A stretch of 20,530 nt of DNA from Victivallaceae bacterium (GCA_028698975.1 JAQVVK010000014.1:1-20530); one strand, 5' to 3'; shown: positions 10,422-17,379, counted from the stretch's first letter. Made by a program: numbers and translations. The notes: a model not told the origin generated them from the letters alone.

Positions 10422-10751
10422 ATGGAAATAACCACCAGTGAACGTGAAGGTGCGGTGGTAATCGCGATCAGCGGTCGGCTTGACGCCGAGCACGCCGAGC
10501 GGCTCAAGACCGAGTTTCGCAAGGTCGTCGACCAGAATCCGAAGATAGTTTTCGATCTGTCCGGCATGGATTATCTTGACTCGACCGGTCTGGGAGCGAT
10601 TGTTTTTTGTCTCAAGAGCTGCAATGAACACAACGGCAAATTGAAGCTGGCCTGTCTTGCCGACAAGCCGCGCATGATTTTTGAGATCACCAGAGCCTAT
10701 CGGATTTTCGACATCTACGACGATCTCGATCAGGCGCTGCTTTCGTTCTGA
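10422..10751 (+). CDS. STAS-domain anti-sigma factor antagonist
   Basis: A 109-residue single-domain protein of the SpoIIAA/RsbV family. In partner switching the unphosphorylated antagonist sequesters an anti-sigma kinase; phosphorylation inactivates it and a PP2C phosphatase restores it. The motif FDLSGMDYLDSTGLGAI carries the expected phospho-Ser at residue 54, and ISGRLDAEHAERLK is the usual N-terminal strand-helix. The stop overlaps the next start (TGATG), so it is translated with the phosphatase/kinase-like protein that probably acts on it. It is the first gene of a three-gene operon. No sigma factor gene is visible in the window, so the downstream target is unknown. Confidence 0.93.
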   Translation: MEITTSEREGAVVIAISGRLDAEHAERLKTEFRKVVDQNPKIVFDLSGMDYLDSTGLGAIVFCLKSCNEHNGKLKLACLADKPRMIFEITRAYRIFDIYDDLDQALLSF

Positions 10752-12403
10752 TGGCTACATCGACGGACAAACCGGCAGTTACTCTGATCGTTGACAACGA
10801 CCCGGTAAGTCAACGGCTGTTTCGCGCCATCTGCGGAGAGGGCGAGTACGAGCTGGTATTTTGCGAGACTTCGCAGGAGGCGATGCGCATTATGCGGTCG
10901 CGGCAGGTCGATCTCCTGATATCCGAGGTGATCCTGCCTGATGAGAACGGGTTCGAGCTGCGCAAAAAAGTGCGGCTGCAAACCCCGGAGCTGCCGATAA
11001 TCTTTGTTTCGGCGGTGATCGACTCCGGCAGCCGCAAGCTGCTGGAAAACATTTCCAACGACGTCAACACCTATTTTCTGCGCAAACCGGTTTACAAGGC
11101 CGATTTGCTTTCGCTGACCCGCCAGATCATTGCGGCGGCGCGGGAGCGCAATTTGCACCGGGTGTATTTTGACCAGCTGCAAAACGACCTTTCGCTGGCG
11201 TCGAAGATGCAGAAACTTATGCTGCCGGACTGGCTTTGTCTGTATGACCATTCCATATATATGATGGCCAACTACATGCCGCACTCGCATCTGTCGGGCG
11301 ACTATTTCGACATGACCATGCTGCCGGACGGGCGGCTGTTTTTTGTGATCGGCGATATTTCCGGGCACGGCATCCGGGCGGCGTTGCACATGAGCGTGAT
11401 CCAGTCGGTGACCAACTACTTTATCCGCGGAGCGAAAACCGGCAACATCGTCTGCGATTACCTCAACCTCATCAACCGCCAGATATGCGAAACTTTTGAG
11501 AGCGTTTTTTACCTGACCTGTCTGGTGGCGATCTTCGACCCGGCCCGGCGTCAGGTGGAGTATATGAGCGCGGGCCACCCCGGATTTCTGGTGTTTGACC
11601 GCAAGTCGGGCGTCATGCGGTGTCTGGAGCAGCCGCGGGCGGGGGTCAATATCCCGGTTGGCTGGATGCCGGATTTTGTTTACAAGCATGAGGATCTGCA
11701 TCACGCTGAATTTACGCCGGACGATACCTTTTTGGCCATTACCGACGGGGTGATGGAGCGTACCGACCATGACGGACACATGCTGGGGTTGGATGGGATT
11801 TGCCGCCTGTGCCGGCATGATGATAACGCCGGATTGCTGCCGTTTCTGCTTGATGACAGGATGGCCGCCGCCGGTTTCAACGATGTGCAGGACGATATGT
11901 TGATGCTGGCGATCGGTTACGCCGAGGAGGGCGACCAGACGGATAAGTCTACGCTGGTGCGCACCATACCGCAGAAGATGTCCGACGCGGTGGTGTTGTC
12001 GCAGGATGTCGCGGCGATGGTCGAGAAGCGTACCGGCGACGGCAAGCTGGCCTATAAGGTCGAGCTGGTGATGGGCGAATTTCTCAATAATATAGTGGTG
12101 CACGGTTTTGACAACGCCCAGCGCAACACGCCGTGTATATTGGTTGAGACGATTGTTACCGCCGAGAAGATCGAAATGATCTTTTACGATATGGGAAAAG
12201 AGTGGAATTATGTGCCTAAAAACCGCAGTTTTCTGGACGAAGTCGAAGATGATTTCTTCATTCTCGCCCAAGCTGGCCGGGGTATGGGCATCATCGAGGA
12301 GATCGTGCAGTCGATCAGCCGTCGCCGGGTCGGCAACGCGTTGAATATTACGGTTATAACCATGGATGTCAAGTCGGATGACTCCGACCATGCGGTAAAA
12401 TGA
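10751..12403 (+). CDS. Receiver-PP2C (SpoIIE/RsbU)-HATPase fusion regulator
   Basis: This 550-residue protein probably combines the phosphatase and the kinase-like arms of a partner switch acting on the adjacent STAS protein. The receiver domain (about 8-130) keeps the acidic pair (VDND, 15-17), the Ser switch (FVSA) and Lys (LRKP), but has Glu59 in ISEVILPDENG where the phospho-accepting Asp belongs. A linker leads to the SpoIIE/PP2C domain, with metal-ligand motifs GDYFD (Asp184, Asp187), GDISGHG (Asp202), AGHP and TDGVME (Asp332). The C-terminal HATPase (about 415-550) has an N box GEFLNN (Glu443, Asn447) and a G box GRGMGI (509-514), as in RsbW-type anti-sigma kinases. It overlaps STAS by TGATG and the next gene by ATGA. 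Confidence 0.93.
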   Translation: MATSTDKPAVTLIVDNDPVSQRLFRAICGEGEYELVFCETSQEAMRIMRSRQVDLLISEVILPDENGFELRKKVRLQTPELPIIFVSAVIDSGSRKLLENISNDVNTYFLRKPVYKADLLSLTRQIIAAARERNLHRVYFDQLQNDLSLASKMQKLMLPDWLCLYDHSIYMMANYMPHSHLSGDYFDMTMLPDGRLFFVIGDISGHGIRAALHMSVIQSVTNYFIRGAKTGNIVCDYLNLINRQICETFESVFYLTCLVAIFDPARRQVEYMSAGHPGFLVFDRKSGVMRCLEQPRAGVNIPVGWMPDFVYKHEDLHHAEFTPDDTFLAITDGVMERTDHDGHMLGLDGICRLCRHDDNAGLLPFLLDDRMAAAGFNDVQDDMLMLAIGYAEEGDQTDKSTLVRTIPQKMSDAVVLSQDVAAMVEKRTGDGKLAYKVELVMGEFLNNIVVHGFDNAQRNTPCILVETIVTAEKIEMIFYDMGKEWNYVPKNRSFLDEVEDDFFILAQAGRGMGIIEEIVQSISRRRVGNALNITVITMDVKSDDSDHAVK

Positions 12404-13263
12404 AGATAAGTGTCATCGTCCGCTCCCGAAACGACGCCGGCATGATCGCCGACACCATGACCCGTCTGTTTGCGCAGAAATTGCCGGCCGGGTGCGAGGC
12501 GGAGATCATCAACATCGACAACAATTCCAGCGACGGCACCGCCGGCATCGTGCGGGAGATGAATCCGGTTGGTCAGGTCGTCGAGTGGCGTGAGAAATAT
12601 GTTCCGGGGCGGGTGCTCAATGCCGGGGTGGCCTTGGCGACCGGGGAGATCGTGGTCTTTCATAATTCGGATTGCACACCGCAGGGCGACGGCTATCTGG
12701 CCGCATTGGTTGCGCCGTTGCTTGCAAAACAGGCCGATCTGGTGTTTGGCAATCAGTTGCCGCGGGCGGACGCCCGTCCATTGGTGGTCAAGGATTACCG
12801 CCGCGCTTTCGGCGACGGCCGCGAGGCGGCGACTTGGCGGCACATGTTTTCGCTGGTGAGTTCGGCGGCTTCGCGCGAATTGCTGCTGGCTGAACCGTTT
12901 GACGAGAGTTTGCAGTACAGCGAGGATATCGAGTGGTCGTACCGGCTGCGCCGCAAAGGGTGCCGTATCGTCTATGTGCCGGAGGCAAAGAGCATTCATT
13001 CGCACAACTACACGTTGGCGGAGACTTGGAAACGCTTTTTTAACGAGGGCGTGGCCGACGCGGCGATATTTGACGAAAAACCCCGGTTTTTCCGGGGGTT
13101 CTTCTTTACGCTGGGGCGAGAATATATGCGCGATCTGCGCTTCCTCGCCGTGAACGGCTATTGGGCGGCCATGCCGCGCGAGCTGTTTTGGCGGCTGGTT
13201 CAGCGTTTTGCCCACTATCGCGGGCTATGCGCGGCAGAGCGGCAAACTTCAGTCGGGTCATAA
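12400..13263 (+). CDS. Family 2 glycosyltransferase
   Basis: A 287-residue GT-A enzyme that transfers a nucleotide-activated sugar, probably in surface polysaccharide or glycan assembly. The N-terminus has ISVIVRSRND, and NIDNNSSDGT (38-47) is the GT2 nucleotide-binding signature. HNSDC (88-92) supplies the Asp of the DxD-like site, and YSEDIEW (173-179) contains the typical acidic ED catalytic-base motif. No membrane segment is evident, and acceptor and donor cannot be told; some rhamnosyltransferases share this pattern. The ATG overlaps the preceding stop (ATGA), so it is translationally coupled to the regulator. The 3' end overlaps the convergent 100-residue gene by 6 bp and carries that operon's terminator on the opposite strand. 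Confidence 0.92.
   Translation: MKISVIVRSRNDAGMIADTMTRLFAQKLPAGCEAEIINIDNNSSDGTAGIVREMNPVGQVVEWREKYVPGRVLNAGVALATGEIVVFHNSDCTPQGDGYLAALVAPLLAKQADLVFGNQLPRADARPLVVKDYRRAFGDGREAATWRHMFSLVSSAASRELLLAEPFDESLQYSEDIEWSYRLRRKGCRIVYVPEAKSIHSHNYTLAETWKRFFNEGVADAAIFDEKPRFFRGFFFTLGREYMRDLRFLAVNGYWAAMPRELFWRLVQRFAHYRGLCAAERQTSVGS
13076..13100 (-). terminator. Terminator of the portal operon, antisense inside the GT2 gene
   Basis: On the minus strand a CCCCGG/CCGGGG stem with a five-A loop is followed by TTTTT and CG; AA/TT and a one-base bulge extend the stem. It lies about 160 nt past the last stop of the portal operon and within the glycosyltransferase coding region. This makes the portal and terminase operons separate transcription units. 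Confidence 0.65.
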
Positions 13264-13560
13264 CGGCTCGGCTTCAAGTCGCCGCAGGCTGCCGGCGGCT
13301 CCGAACCCGCGTACTCTTACGATGCGAAATTCTTTCCCGTCGGACTGGGCGAGTATGCTGCCCGGAGTCGGGGTGACGGCGGAATCCGCCAGCCAGACCG
13401 AAGTTGCGGCCGCGCCGTCGACGGACGTGGCCGGTTTCTGTTTGGCTTCGGAATAAAGCGGTTGAATCCGAATGGCGTGTTCCGAATAAGCCAGTCCGCC
13501 GTTGGCGGCGGACGTGAGAAGTTTGAGCGTCGCCCGCTTGAATTTTCGAATATCAGGCAT
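13258..13560 (-). CDS. Small unknown protein downstream of the portal gene
   Basis: A 100-residue protein I cannot assign. It begins MPDIRKFKRATLKLL, then has a mostly beta-type C-terminal half (PTPGSILAQSDGKEFRIVRV) like small head-completion or head-tail joining proteins. That similarity is an impression only; position after the portal gene agrees with it. The ATG at 13560 has GAGGTG upstream and overlaps the portal gene's 3' end by 8 bp, so the two are probably coupled. Its own 3' end overlaps the glycosyltransferase gene. Confidence 0.75.
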   Translation of the reverse strand: MPDIRKFKRATLKLLTSAANGGLAYSEHAIRIQPLYSEAKQKPATSVDGAAATSVWLADSAVTPTPGSILAQSDGKEFRIVRVRGFGAAGSLRRLEAEPL

Positions 13561-14965
13561 GAGACACCTCGTTTCCGGCGATTTCGGACAGCATGGCGCG
13601 GCGACGCTCCGGGTCGATCTTTTTAACCTTTTCGAGCAGATAGAGGGCGGCGCGGGCGATTTCGCGTTGATATTCGCCGCCGCCGGAGAAGTTTTTCAAC
13701 TCGATCAGCGACTCGATCGAACTCTTGAGGTCGGTTACTGCGAATTCCCTGTTGTAGCACACCGACGGCATGGCGATCGACGGGTCGAAAAGCGACATGA
13801 TGCGCCACACCCGCAGCTCGGTTTGCTCGAGCAGGTCGGCGCGACAGCTCAGGAATTGCTTGACCTGATGATAGTCCCACGCCTTGGCTTCGGCGGTCTG
13901 GGCGTCGCGGCTGCGGGTCATCAAACTCATGCCGACCACGTCGAACAATTCCCGTTTGAGAGCGTCGTTTTCGGCGCGAATGGCCGCCGTGTCGGCCCCG
14001 GACGGCGAGATATAACGGCTTATGCCGCGCTCTTCCGGAGTTTCCCACAACGCGGCGGAGCGGGCCAGTACATGACTGAACTTGGCGTTTTCTCCGCCGC
14101 ACGACTCCGGGGCGGCGACCGGTCGGGCGGCGCGGGCGAAGCTTTCCGAAATGACCAGCAGACCAAACATCTGTTTGACCACGTTCATCTGCGCTTCGGA
14201 TTCATTATTGAGCATGGCGTCGCTGATACGCACCACATCCTCAAAATAATGGCCGCCGCCGATGGCGAAGCCGTCCGCTTCGGTTACCAGCACGGCGGGT
14301 ACCAGGCCGAGATCGTGACGGCAGCCGGAGATTAGCCGCACCGAGGCGGAGTCCGGCTCGGCTTCGAAAAGCAGAGATTCGGTGCGGGTAAGCAGTCTGC
14401 GCCGCATGGTTTGCGCCGGCGCAAGATACGGGCCGCGGTCGACGAGCGTTTTTTCGTCGATGATGATCCAGTCAAGTTCGCCGTCGGAGCCGTAAGCCCA
14501 GTCGGGCACGGCGAGCGGCGAAACAACGCGCACGGCCGGGCGGAGTTTTTCGCGGCGGCGGCGTTCGCAATCTACTTCGCCCTCAAAAAACGGCATGTCG
14601 ATCGTCATGGCGACTGAGCCGAAAACGTTGAGCAGGGTGGAGACTTGGCGCATTACTTCGTCGGCCCGGAGGCCGGTGCGCGAGAAGTCCTCGACCAATT
14701 CGGGGTCGGCTCCGTCACGCTGCGGCTCGGCGGCAAGGATGCATTGGGTGATCAGCCGGGCGAGTTTGCGCGGATAGTTGAAATAATAGGCGCGGCGCAT
14801 TCGCTCGGCGAATTCGAGTTCGACTTCCGACACATGGCGCACCAGGGCGCGGCGCAGATACTCCTCGCCCCCGGCGTAGGCGGCGGCACTGTGTTCCCAA
14901 ATGTCGCGGTTGCGGCGGAAAACCGGGTGGATGCGGCGAAACAGATACGAAAGATCTTTTTCCAT
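13553..14965 (-). CDS. Phage portal-like protein
   Basis: The portal is the dodecameric ring through which terminase pumps DNA into the phage head. The 470-residue product has the layout I associate with portals of the DUF4055 type. An N-terminal GGEEYLRR...SEVELEFAERMRRAYYFNYPRKLARLI stretch resembles the 'YL.rh..E....Y..R..ra.y.N...r.v..l' pattern. A region around LLNVFGSVAMTIDMPF matches the 'G..gilVD.P' strand. A long C-terminal helical part follows (LMTRSRDAQTAEAKAWDYHQV onward). The ATG at 14965 has AAAGG 7 nt upstream; a GTG at 14980 is less likely. No frameshift or internal stop is seen. The call rests on pattern memory, not on a search. The terminase in the neighbouring operon supports it. 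Confidence 0.72.
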   Translation of the reverse strand: MEKDLSYLFRRIHPVFRRNRDIWEHSAAAYAGGEEYLRRALVRHVSEVELEFAERMRRAYYFNYPRKLARLITQCILAAEPQRDGADPELVEDFSRTGLRADEVMRQVSTLLNVFGSVAMTIDMPFFEGEVDCERRRREKLRPAVRVVSPLAVPDWAYGSDGELDWIIIDEKTLVDRGPYLAPAQTMRRRLLTRTESLLFEAEPDSASVRLISGCRHDLGLVPAVLVTEADGFAIGGGHYFEDVVRISDAMLNNESEAQMNVVKQMFGLLVISESFARAARPVAAPESCGGENAKFSHVLARSAALWETPEERGISRYISPSGADTAAIRAENDALKRELFDVVGMSLMTRSRDAQTAEAKAWDYHQVKQFLSCRADLLEQTELRVWRIMSLFDPSIAMPSVCYNREFAVTDLKSSIESLIELKNFSGGGEYQREIARAALYLLEKVKKIDPERRRAMLSEIAGNEVSHA

Positions 14966-14992
14966 AATGGGGCCTTTCACTGGATATGGTTT

Positions 14993-15370
14993 TTATGCGA
15001 TCATCGACTTCCCGAGGTCGATGTCAAATGCGAGCAGCCGGGTTGTCATGCCGGCGGTGTGGCGGGTTCCGAGCGGACGGAGAGCCGATATATTGAGCAC
15101 GCCAAGCCGGCCGGCCGGCACAAAGAAGGGGACGGGCAGGGCGGATGTCTCGTCTTTTTTGCCACGCTCCGACCAGTCGGCGGTCGAGCAGACGACCGAA
15201 AAACGCCGGCGGGCGAGATCGACGCCGCACTCCACCGCGACAAATCCGGAATCCGGCGGCGGCGCAACGACCGACCGATAGAGGTCGGCCAACGCATTTT
15301 CAACCATTTCGACATGGGCGGCAAGTTGTGCGGCGCGGCGGCATATTTCGTTTGGTTCCGGTGTATTCAT
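14993..15370 (-). CDS. Unknown protein, first gene of the portal operon
   Basis: A 125-residue protein with a helical N-terminus (residues 7-33) and a beta-rich remainder; no membrane segment and no motif I recognise. I chose the ATG at 15370 because AGGGAG lies 7 nt upstream; the open frame extends further but has no such site. It is 27 bp upstream of the portal gene and clearly in the same operon. A terminase small subunit, which often precedes such genes, is possible from size and position, but the beta-rich C-terminus argues against it. Confidence 0.7.
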   Translation of the reverse strand: MNTPEPNEICRRAAQLAAHVEMVENALADLYRSVVAPPPDSGFVAVECGVDLARRRFSVVCSTADWSERGKKDETSALPVPFFVPAGRLGVLNISALRPLGTRHTAGMTTRLLAFDIDLGKSMIA

Positions 15371-15512
15371 GGATCGACTCCCTGTTTGGAAAAGAGGAAA
15401 AATGTCAACATCGGCGGTGCAATCCGGTCTTGCGGCGTAACCTAAATCGATGCGTTGTCGCTTTGCGGGCGTCTGAAAACGGTCAATTTCGTTTCTTTTT
15501 TCGTATATGGTA

Positions 15513-15540
15513 TTGAAAAATTGCCCAGGCATGCTATTTT
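15513..15540 (+). promoter_or_regulatory. Predicted distal promoter of rplM-rpsI
   Basis: TTGAAA (15513-15518), 16-nt spacer, TATTTT (15535-15540), with TGC directly before the -10 box (extended -10). A transcript from here would have a leader of about 155 nt. Confidence 0.5.
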
Positions 15541-15554
15541 AAAGGAGTTTTCCC

Positions 15555-15580
15555 ATCGGGTGGAATCGGCTCACCCCGAT
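15555..15580 (+). promoter_or_regulatory. Hairpin in the rplM leader
   Basis: ATCGGGTG (15555-15562) pairs with CACCCCGAT (15572-15580) with one bulged C and a 9-nt loop. It follows an unused AAAGGAG. L13 leaders are autoregulatory in some bacteria; whether this one is cannot be told. Confidence 0.3.
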
Positions 15581-15659
15581 CATCTGTAGCCGGTTCGATG
15601 CGGTGTGGAGGACAAGTCGCGGTTTCCATGTCCCGGCCTTGTGCGAATTGGCCGTCGCG

Positions 15660-15687
15660 TTGGAAGCTCGTAAAAACAACATATATT
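15660..15687 (+). promoter_or_regulatory. Predicted proximal promoter of rplM-rpsI
   Basis: TTGGAA (15660-15665), 16-nt spacer, TATATT (15682-15687). Transcription would begin about 9 nt before the rplM ATG, giving a nearly leaderless mRNA, which fits the lack of a clear ribosome-binding site. Confidence 0.45.
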
Positions 15688-15702
15688 TACGGACAAAAAG
15701 CT

Positions 15703-16137
15703 ATGAAAACCTATCTGGCAAAAGAAGGCGAGATTGTGCGAGAGCACATCCTTTTCGATGCTTCCGAAGCCCCGGTCGGCCGTTTGGCCGTGCGCATCGT
15801 CAATGCGTTGCGCGGCAAAGACAAGCCGACTTTTACGCCGCACATCGACACTGGTGCGTTCGTGATCGTCATCAATGCTTCCAAGTCGGTATTCACCGGT
15901 CGCAAGGCCGAGGAAAAGGAATATTCCGATTACACCGGCTACCGCAGCGGTCTCAAGACCACTACGGCCAAGGAACTCTTCAAGAAAGAACCGGAGCGTT
16001 TGATAAAGGACGCCGTATGGGGCATGATGCCGCACGGCCGTCTGGGTCGCGCTCAGTTTGCCAAGCTCAAGGTCTATGCCGGCGCCGAGCATCCGCACAC
16101 CGCCCAGAAACCGACTAAAATCACACTGGAGAAGTAA
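15703..16137 (+). CDS. rplM: 50S ribosomal protein L13
   Basis: A 144-residue protein, usual L13 length, an early-assembling 23S rRNA-binding component of the large subunit. Characteristic stretches are DASEAPVGRLAVRIVNALRGKDKP, TPHIDTGAFVIVINA, the GMMPHGRLGRAQFAKLKVYAG block and the C-terminal EHPHTAQKP. I chose the ATG at 15703 because MKTYLAKEGE aligns with the family N-terminus; no strong ribosome-binding site precedes it. It is 5 bp upstream of rpsI, the conserved rplM-rpsI operon. Confidence 0.98.
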   Translation: MKTYLAKEGEIVREHILFDASEAPVGRLAVRIVNALRGKDKPTFTPHIDTGAFVIVINASKSVFTGRKAEEKEYSDYTGYRSGLKTTTAKELFKKEPERLIKDAVWGMMPHGRLGRAQFAKLKVYAGAEHPHTAQKPTKITLEK

Positions 16138-16142
16138 TCATC

Positions 16143-16541
16143 ATGGTTAAAAAGAGTGATGAAATTTGGGCTACCGGTCGGCGTAAATGCGCGGTTGCGC
16201 GTGTCCGTGTCAAGTCCGGCAGCGGCAAGATCGAAGTCAACGGCAAGACCATGGAAGAATACTTCCCGGTCGAGGCTCTGCGCGGCTTCGTGATGCAGGT
16301 GCTCAAGGTCGGCAACGCCGAGGGCAAAATTGATATAGCCGCCACGCTTACCGGTGGTGGTATAGCCGGTCAGGCCGGTGCGTTGCGTCACGGTGTGGCG
16401 CGTGCCTTGGTCAAGATGGACGAGGATATCAAGTCGGCGTTGAAAGCTGCCGGCATGATCACCCGCGATTCCCGGGTCAAGGAACGTAAGAAATCCGGTC
16501 AGCCGGGCGCCCGTCGTCGGTTCCAGTTCTCGAAGCGTTAA
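16143..16541 (+). CDS. rpsI: 30S ribosomal protein S9
   Basis: A 132-residue S9. It contains ATGRRKCAVARVRVKSGSGKI, the VNGK segment, GGGIAGQAGALRHGVARAL and the basic tail ending FQFSKR, which in S9 reaches the P-site tRNA. The ribosome-binding site (GGAGAAG) overlaps the end of rplM. A strong terminator follows 20 bp after the stop, so the operon is just rplM-rpsI. Confidence 0.98.
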   Translation: MVKKSDEIWATGRRKCAVARVRVKSGSGKIEVNGKTMEEYFPVEALRGFVMQVLKVGNAEGKIDIAATLTGGGIAGQAGALRHGVARALVKMDEDIKSALKAAGMITRDSRVKERKKSGQPGARRRFQFSKR

Positions 16542-16560
16542 TCCGTTTCGCGAAATATTT

Positions 16561-16592
16561 ACGGCGCACTTTTTGTGGTGCGCCGTTTTTTC
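16561..16592 (+). terminator. Intrinsic terminator of rplM-rpsI
   Basis: A perfect 9-bp stem (ACGGCGCAC / GTGCGCCGT), 8-nt loop, then a run of T. Confidence 0.9.
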
Positions 16593-16601
16593 CTTATGTG
16601 C

Positions 16602-16630
16602 TTGATAAAGTACAGGTTTGATGCTATATT
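16602..16630 (+). promoter_or_regulatory. Predicted promoter of rpsD
   Basis: TTGATA (16602-16607), 17-nt spacer, TATATT (16625-16630). It begins 10 bp after the rpsI terminator and yields a leader of about 84 nt. S4 often represses its own mRNA, but I see no S4-binding pseudoknot I can identify. Confidence 0.65.
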
Positions 16631-16720
16631 AATGAACTGTTGCGGTTTTCGGGCCCCATTTTATAGGCTTGACACCCGGGAACCGGTTTAAATCAACAAA
16701 TCAAAAGAAAGGGATTGGTT

Positions 16721-17323
16721 ATGCCAACCGCAAGTCGAGCGAAACACAAGTTCTGCCGTCGAGTCGGCCAGTGCATCTGGGGCGACCCGAAGTGCCCGAG
16801 CGTGAAGCGTCCTTATGCGGCGGGTCCGCATGGAAAAGGCCGCCGGGTCAAACTCTCCACCTATGGCGAATTGCTGATGGAGAAGCAGAAACTCCGCGCC
16901 TATTACGGCATCAGTGAGAAGCAGCTTCAGATCGCCTACGCCAAAGCCAAGGCCGGTCTCGGAGCCACCAACGAGCGTTTGTTGCGCAGTCTTGAGCAGC
17001 GTCTTGACGCCATGCTTTTCCGCGCCGGATTCGCGCCCACCATTTTCGCTGCCAAGCAGTGGATCAATCACGGGCATATCCTGGTCGACGGCAAGCGGGT
17101 TGACCGCTCCAGCTGTCTGCTTAAGGAAGGCCAGACCATTTCGATCAACCCGGAGAAGTCGCCGGCGATCGCCGAGATGGCCAAGAAGGGCAATGCGACC
17201 GTGCCGGCCTATATGGAAGTCGATCTCGACAACCTCAAGGCCACGTTGACCCGCGCTCCTCAGATCGAGGAGATCCCGGTCAATGTCAAGATCATGAGCG
17301 TGATCGAGTACTACGCCCGGTAA
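16721..17323 (+). CDS. rpsD: 30S ribosomal protein S4
   Basis: A 200-residue S4, the primary 16S rRNA-binding protein of the small-subunit body. The N-terminal region has KCPSVKRPYAAGPHGKGRR, the central part YGELLMEKQKLRAYYGISEKQ, and the S4 RNA-binding domain is at about 90-155 (LEQRLDAMLFRAGFAPTIFAAKQWINHGHI). Three Cys (12, 18, 25) lie where zinc-binding S4 proteins have four. The ATG at 16721 has GGGA 6 nt upstream; the upstream TTG at 16715 is unlikely. Unlike in many bacteria it stands outside the alpha operon, alone between two terminators. Confidence 0.98.
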   Translation: MPTASRAKHKFCRRVGQCIWGDPKCPSVKRPYAAGPHGKGRRVKLSTYGELLMEKQKLRAYYGISEKQLQIAYAKAKAGLGATNERLLRSLEQRLDAMLFRAGFAPTIFAAKQWINHGHILVDGKRVDRSSCLLKEGQTISINPEKSPAIAEMAKKGNATVPAYMEVDLDNLKATLTRAPQIEEIPVNVKIMSVIEYYAR

Positions 17324-17342
17324 TCCCGGATTTCTGGGATCG

Positions 17343-17379
17343 AAAAAACGCCGTTGTTCCATGGAACGACGGCGTTTTT
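17343..17379 (+). terminator. Intrinsic terminator of rpsD
   Basis: A long hairpin (13-bp stem with one G-U pair, centre CCATGG) is followed by TTTTTG on the plus strand and preceded by a run of six A, so it may work both ways. Confidence 0.9.

Larger units (their letters stand above)
15371..15702. other. Divergent intergenic region between the portal operon and rplM
   Basis: This 332-bp gap holds the rplM promoters and leader on the plus strand. Toward the portal operon I find TTGACA (15408-15403) and TTGACC farther up, but neither has a -10 box at normal spacing, so its promoter is unresolved. An in-frame extension of rplM from 15598 is open but does not match the L13 N-terminus. No RNA gene was recognised. 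Confidence 0.6.

Noticed and set aside
10730..12391. A 553-residue minus-strand open frame opposite the PP2C regulator
   Set aside because: The plus-strand gene has complete receiver, PP2C and HATPase motifs and coupled starts. The opposite frame is low-complexity His/Arg/Gln-rich shadow sequence.
12208..13215. A 335-residue minus-strand open frame opposite the GT2 gene
   Set aside because: Shadow of a motif-complete glycosyltransferase; no ribosome-binding site or domain seen.
8016..15370. A conventional integrated prophage
   Set aside because: No integrase, repressor, lysis or tail genes, no direct repeats at the borders, and the phage-like genes are split into two operons around a host-type operon. 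It remains the main alternative only as a decayed remnant.
15598..15702. An N-terminal extension of L13 starting at 15598
   Set aside because: The frame is open, but the extra residues match nothing in L13, which begins at MKTYL, and the proximal promoter lies within it.
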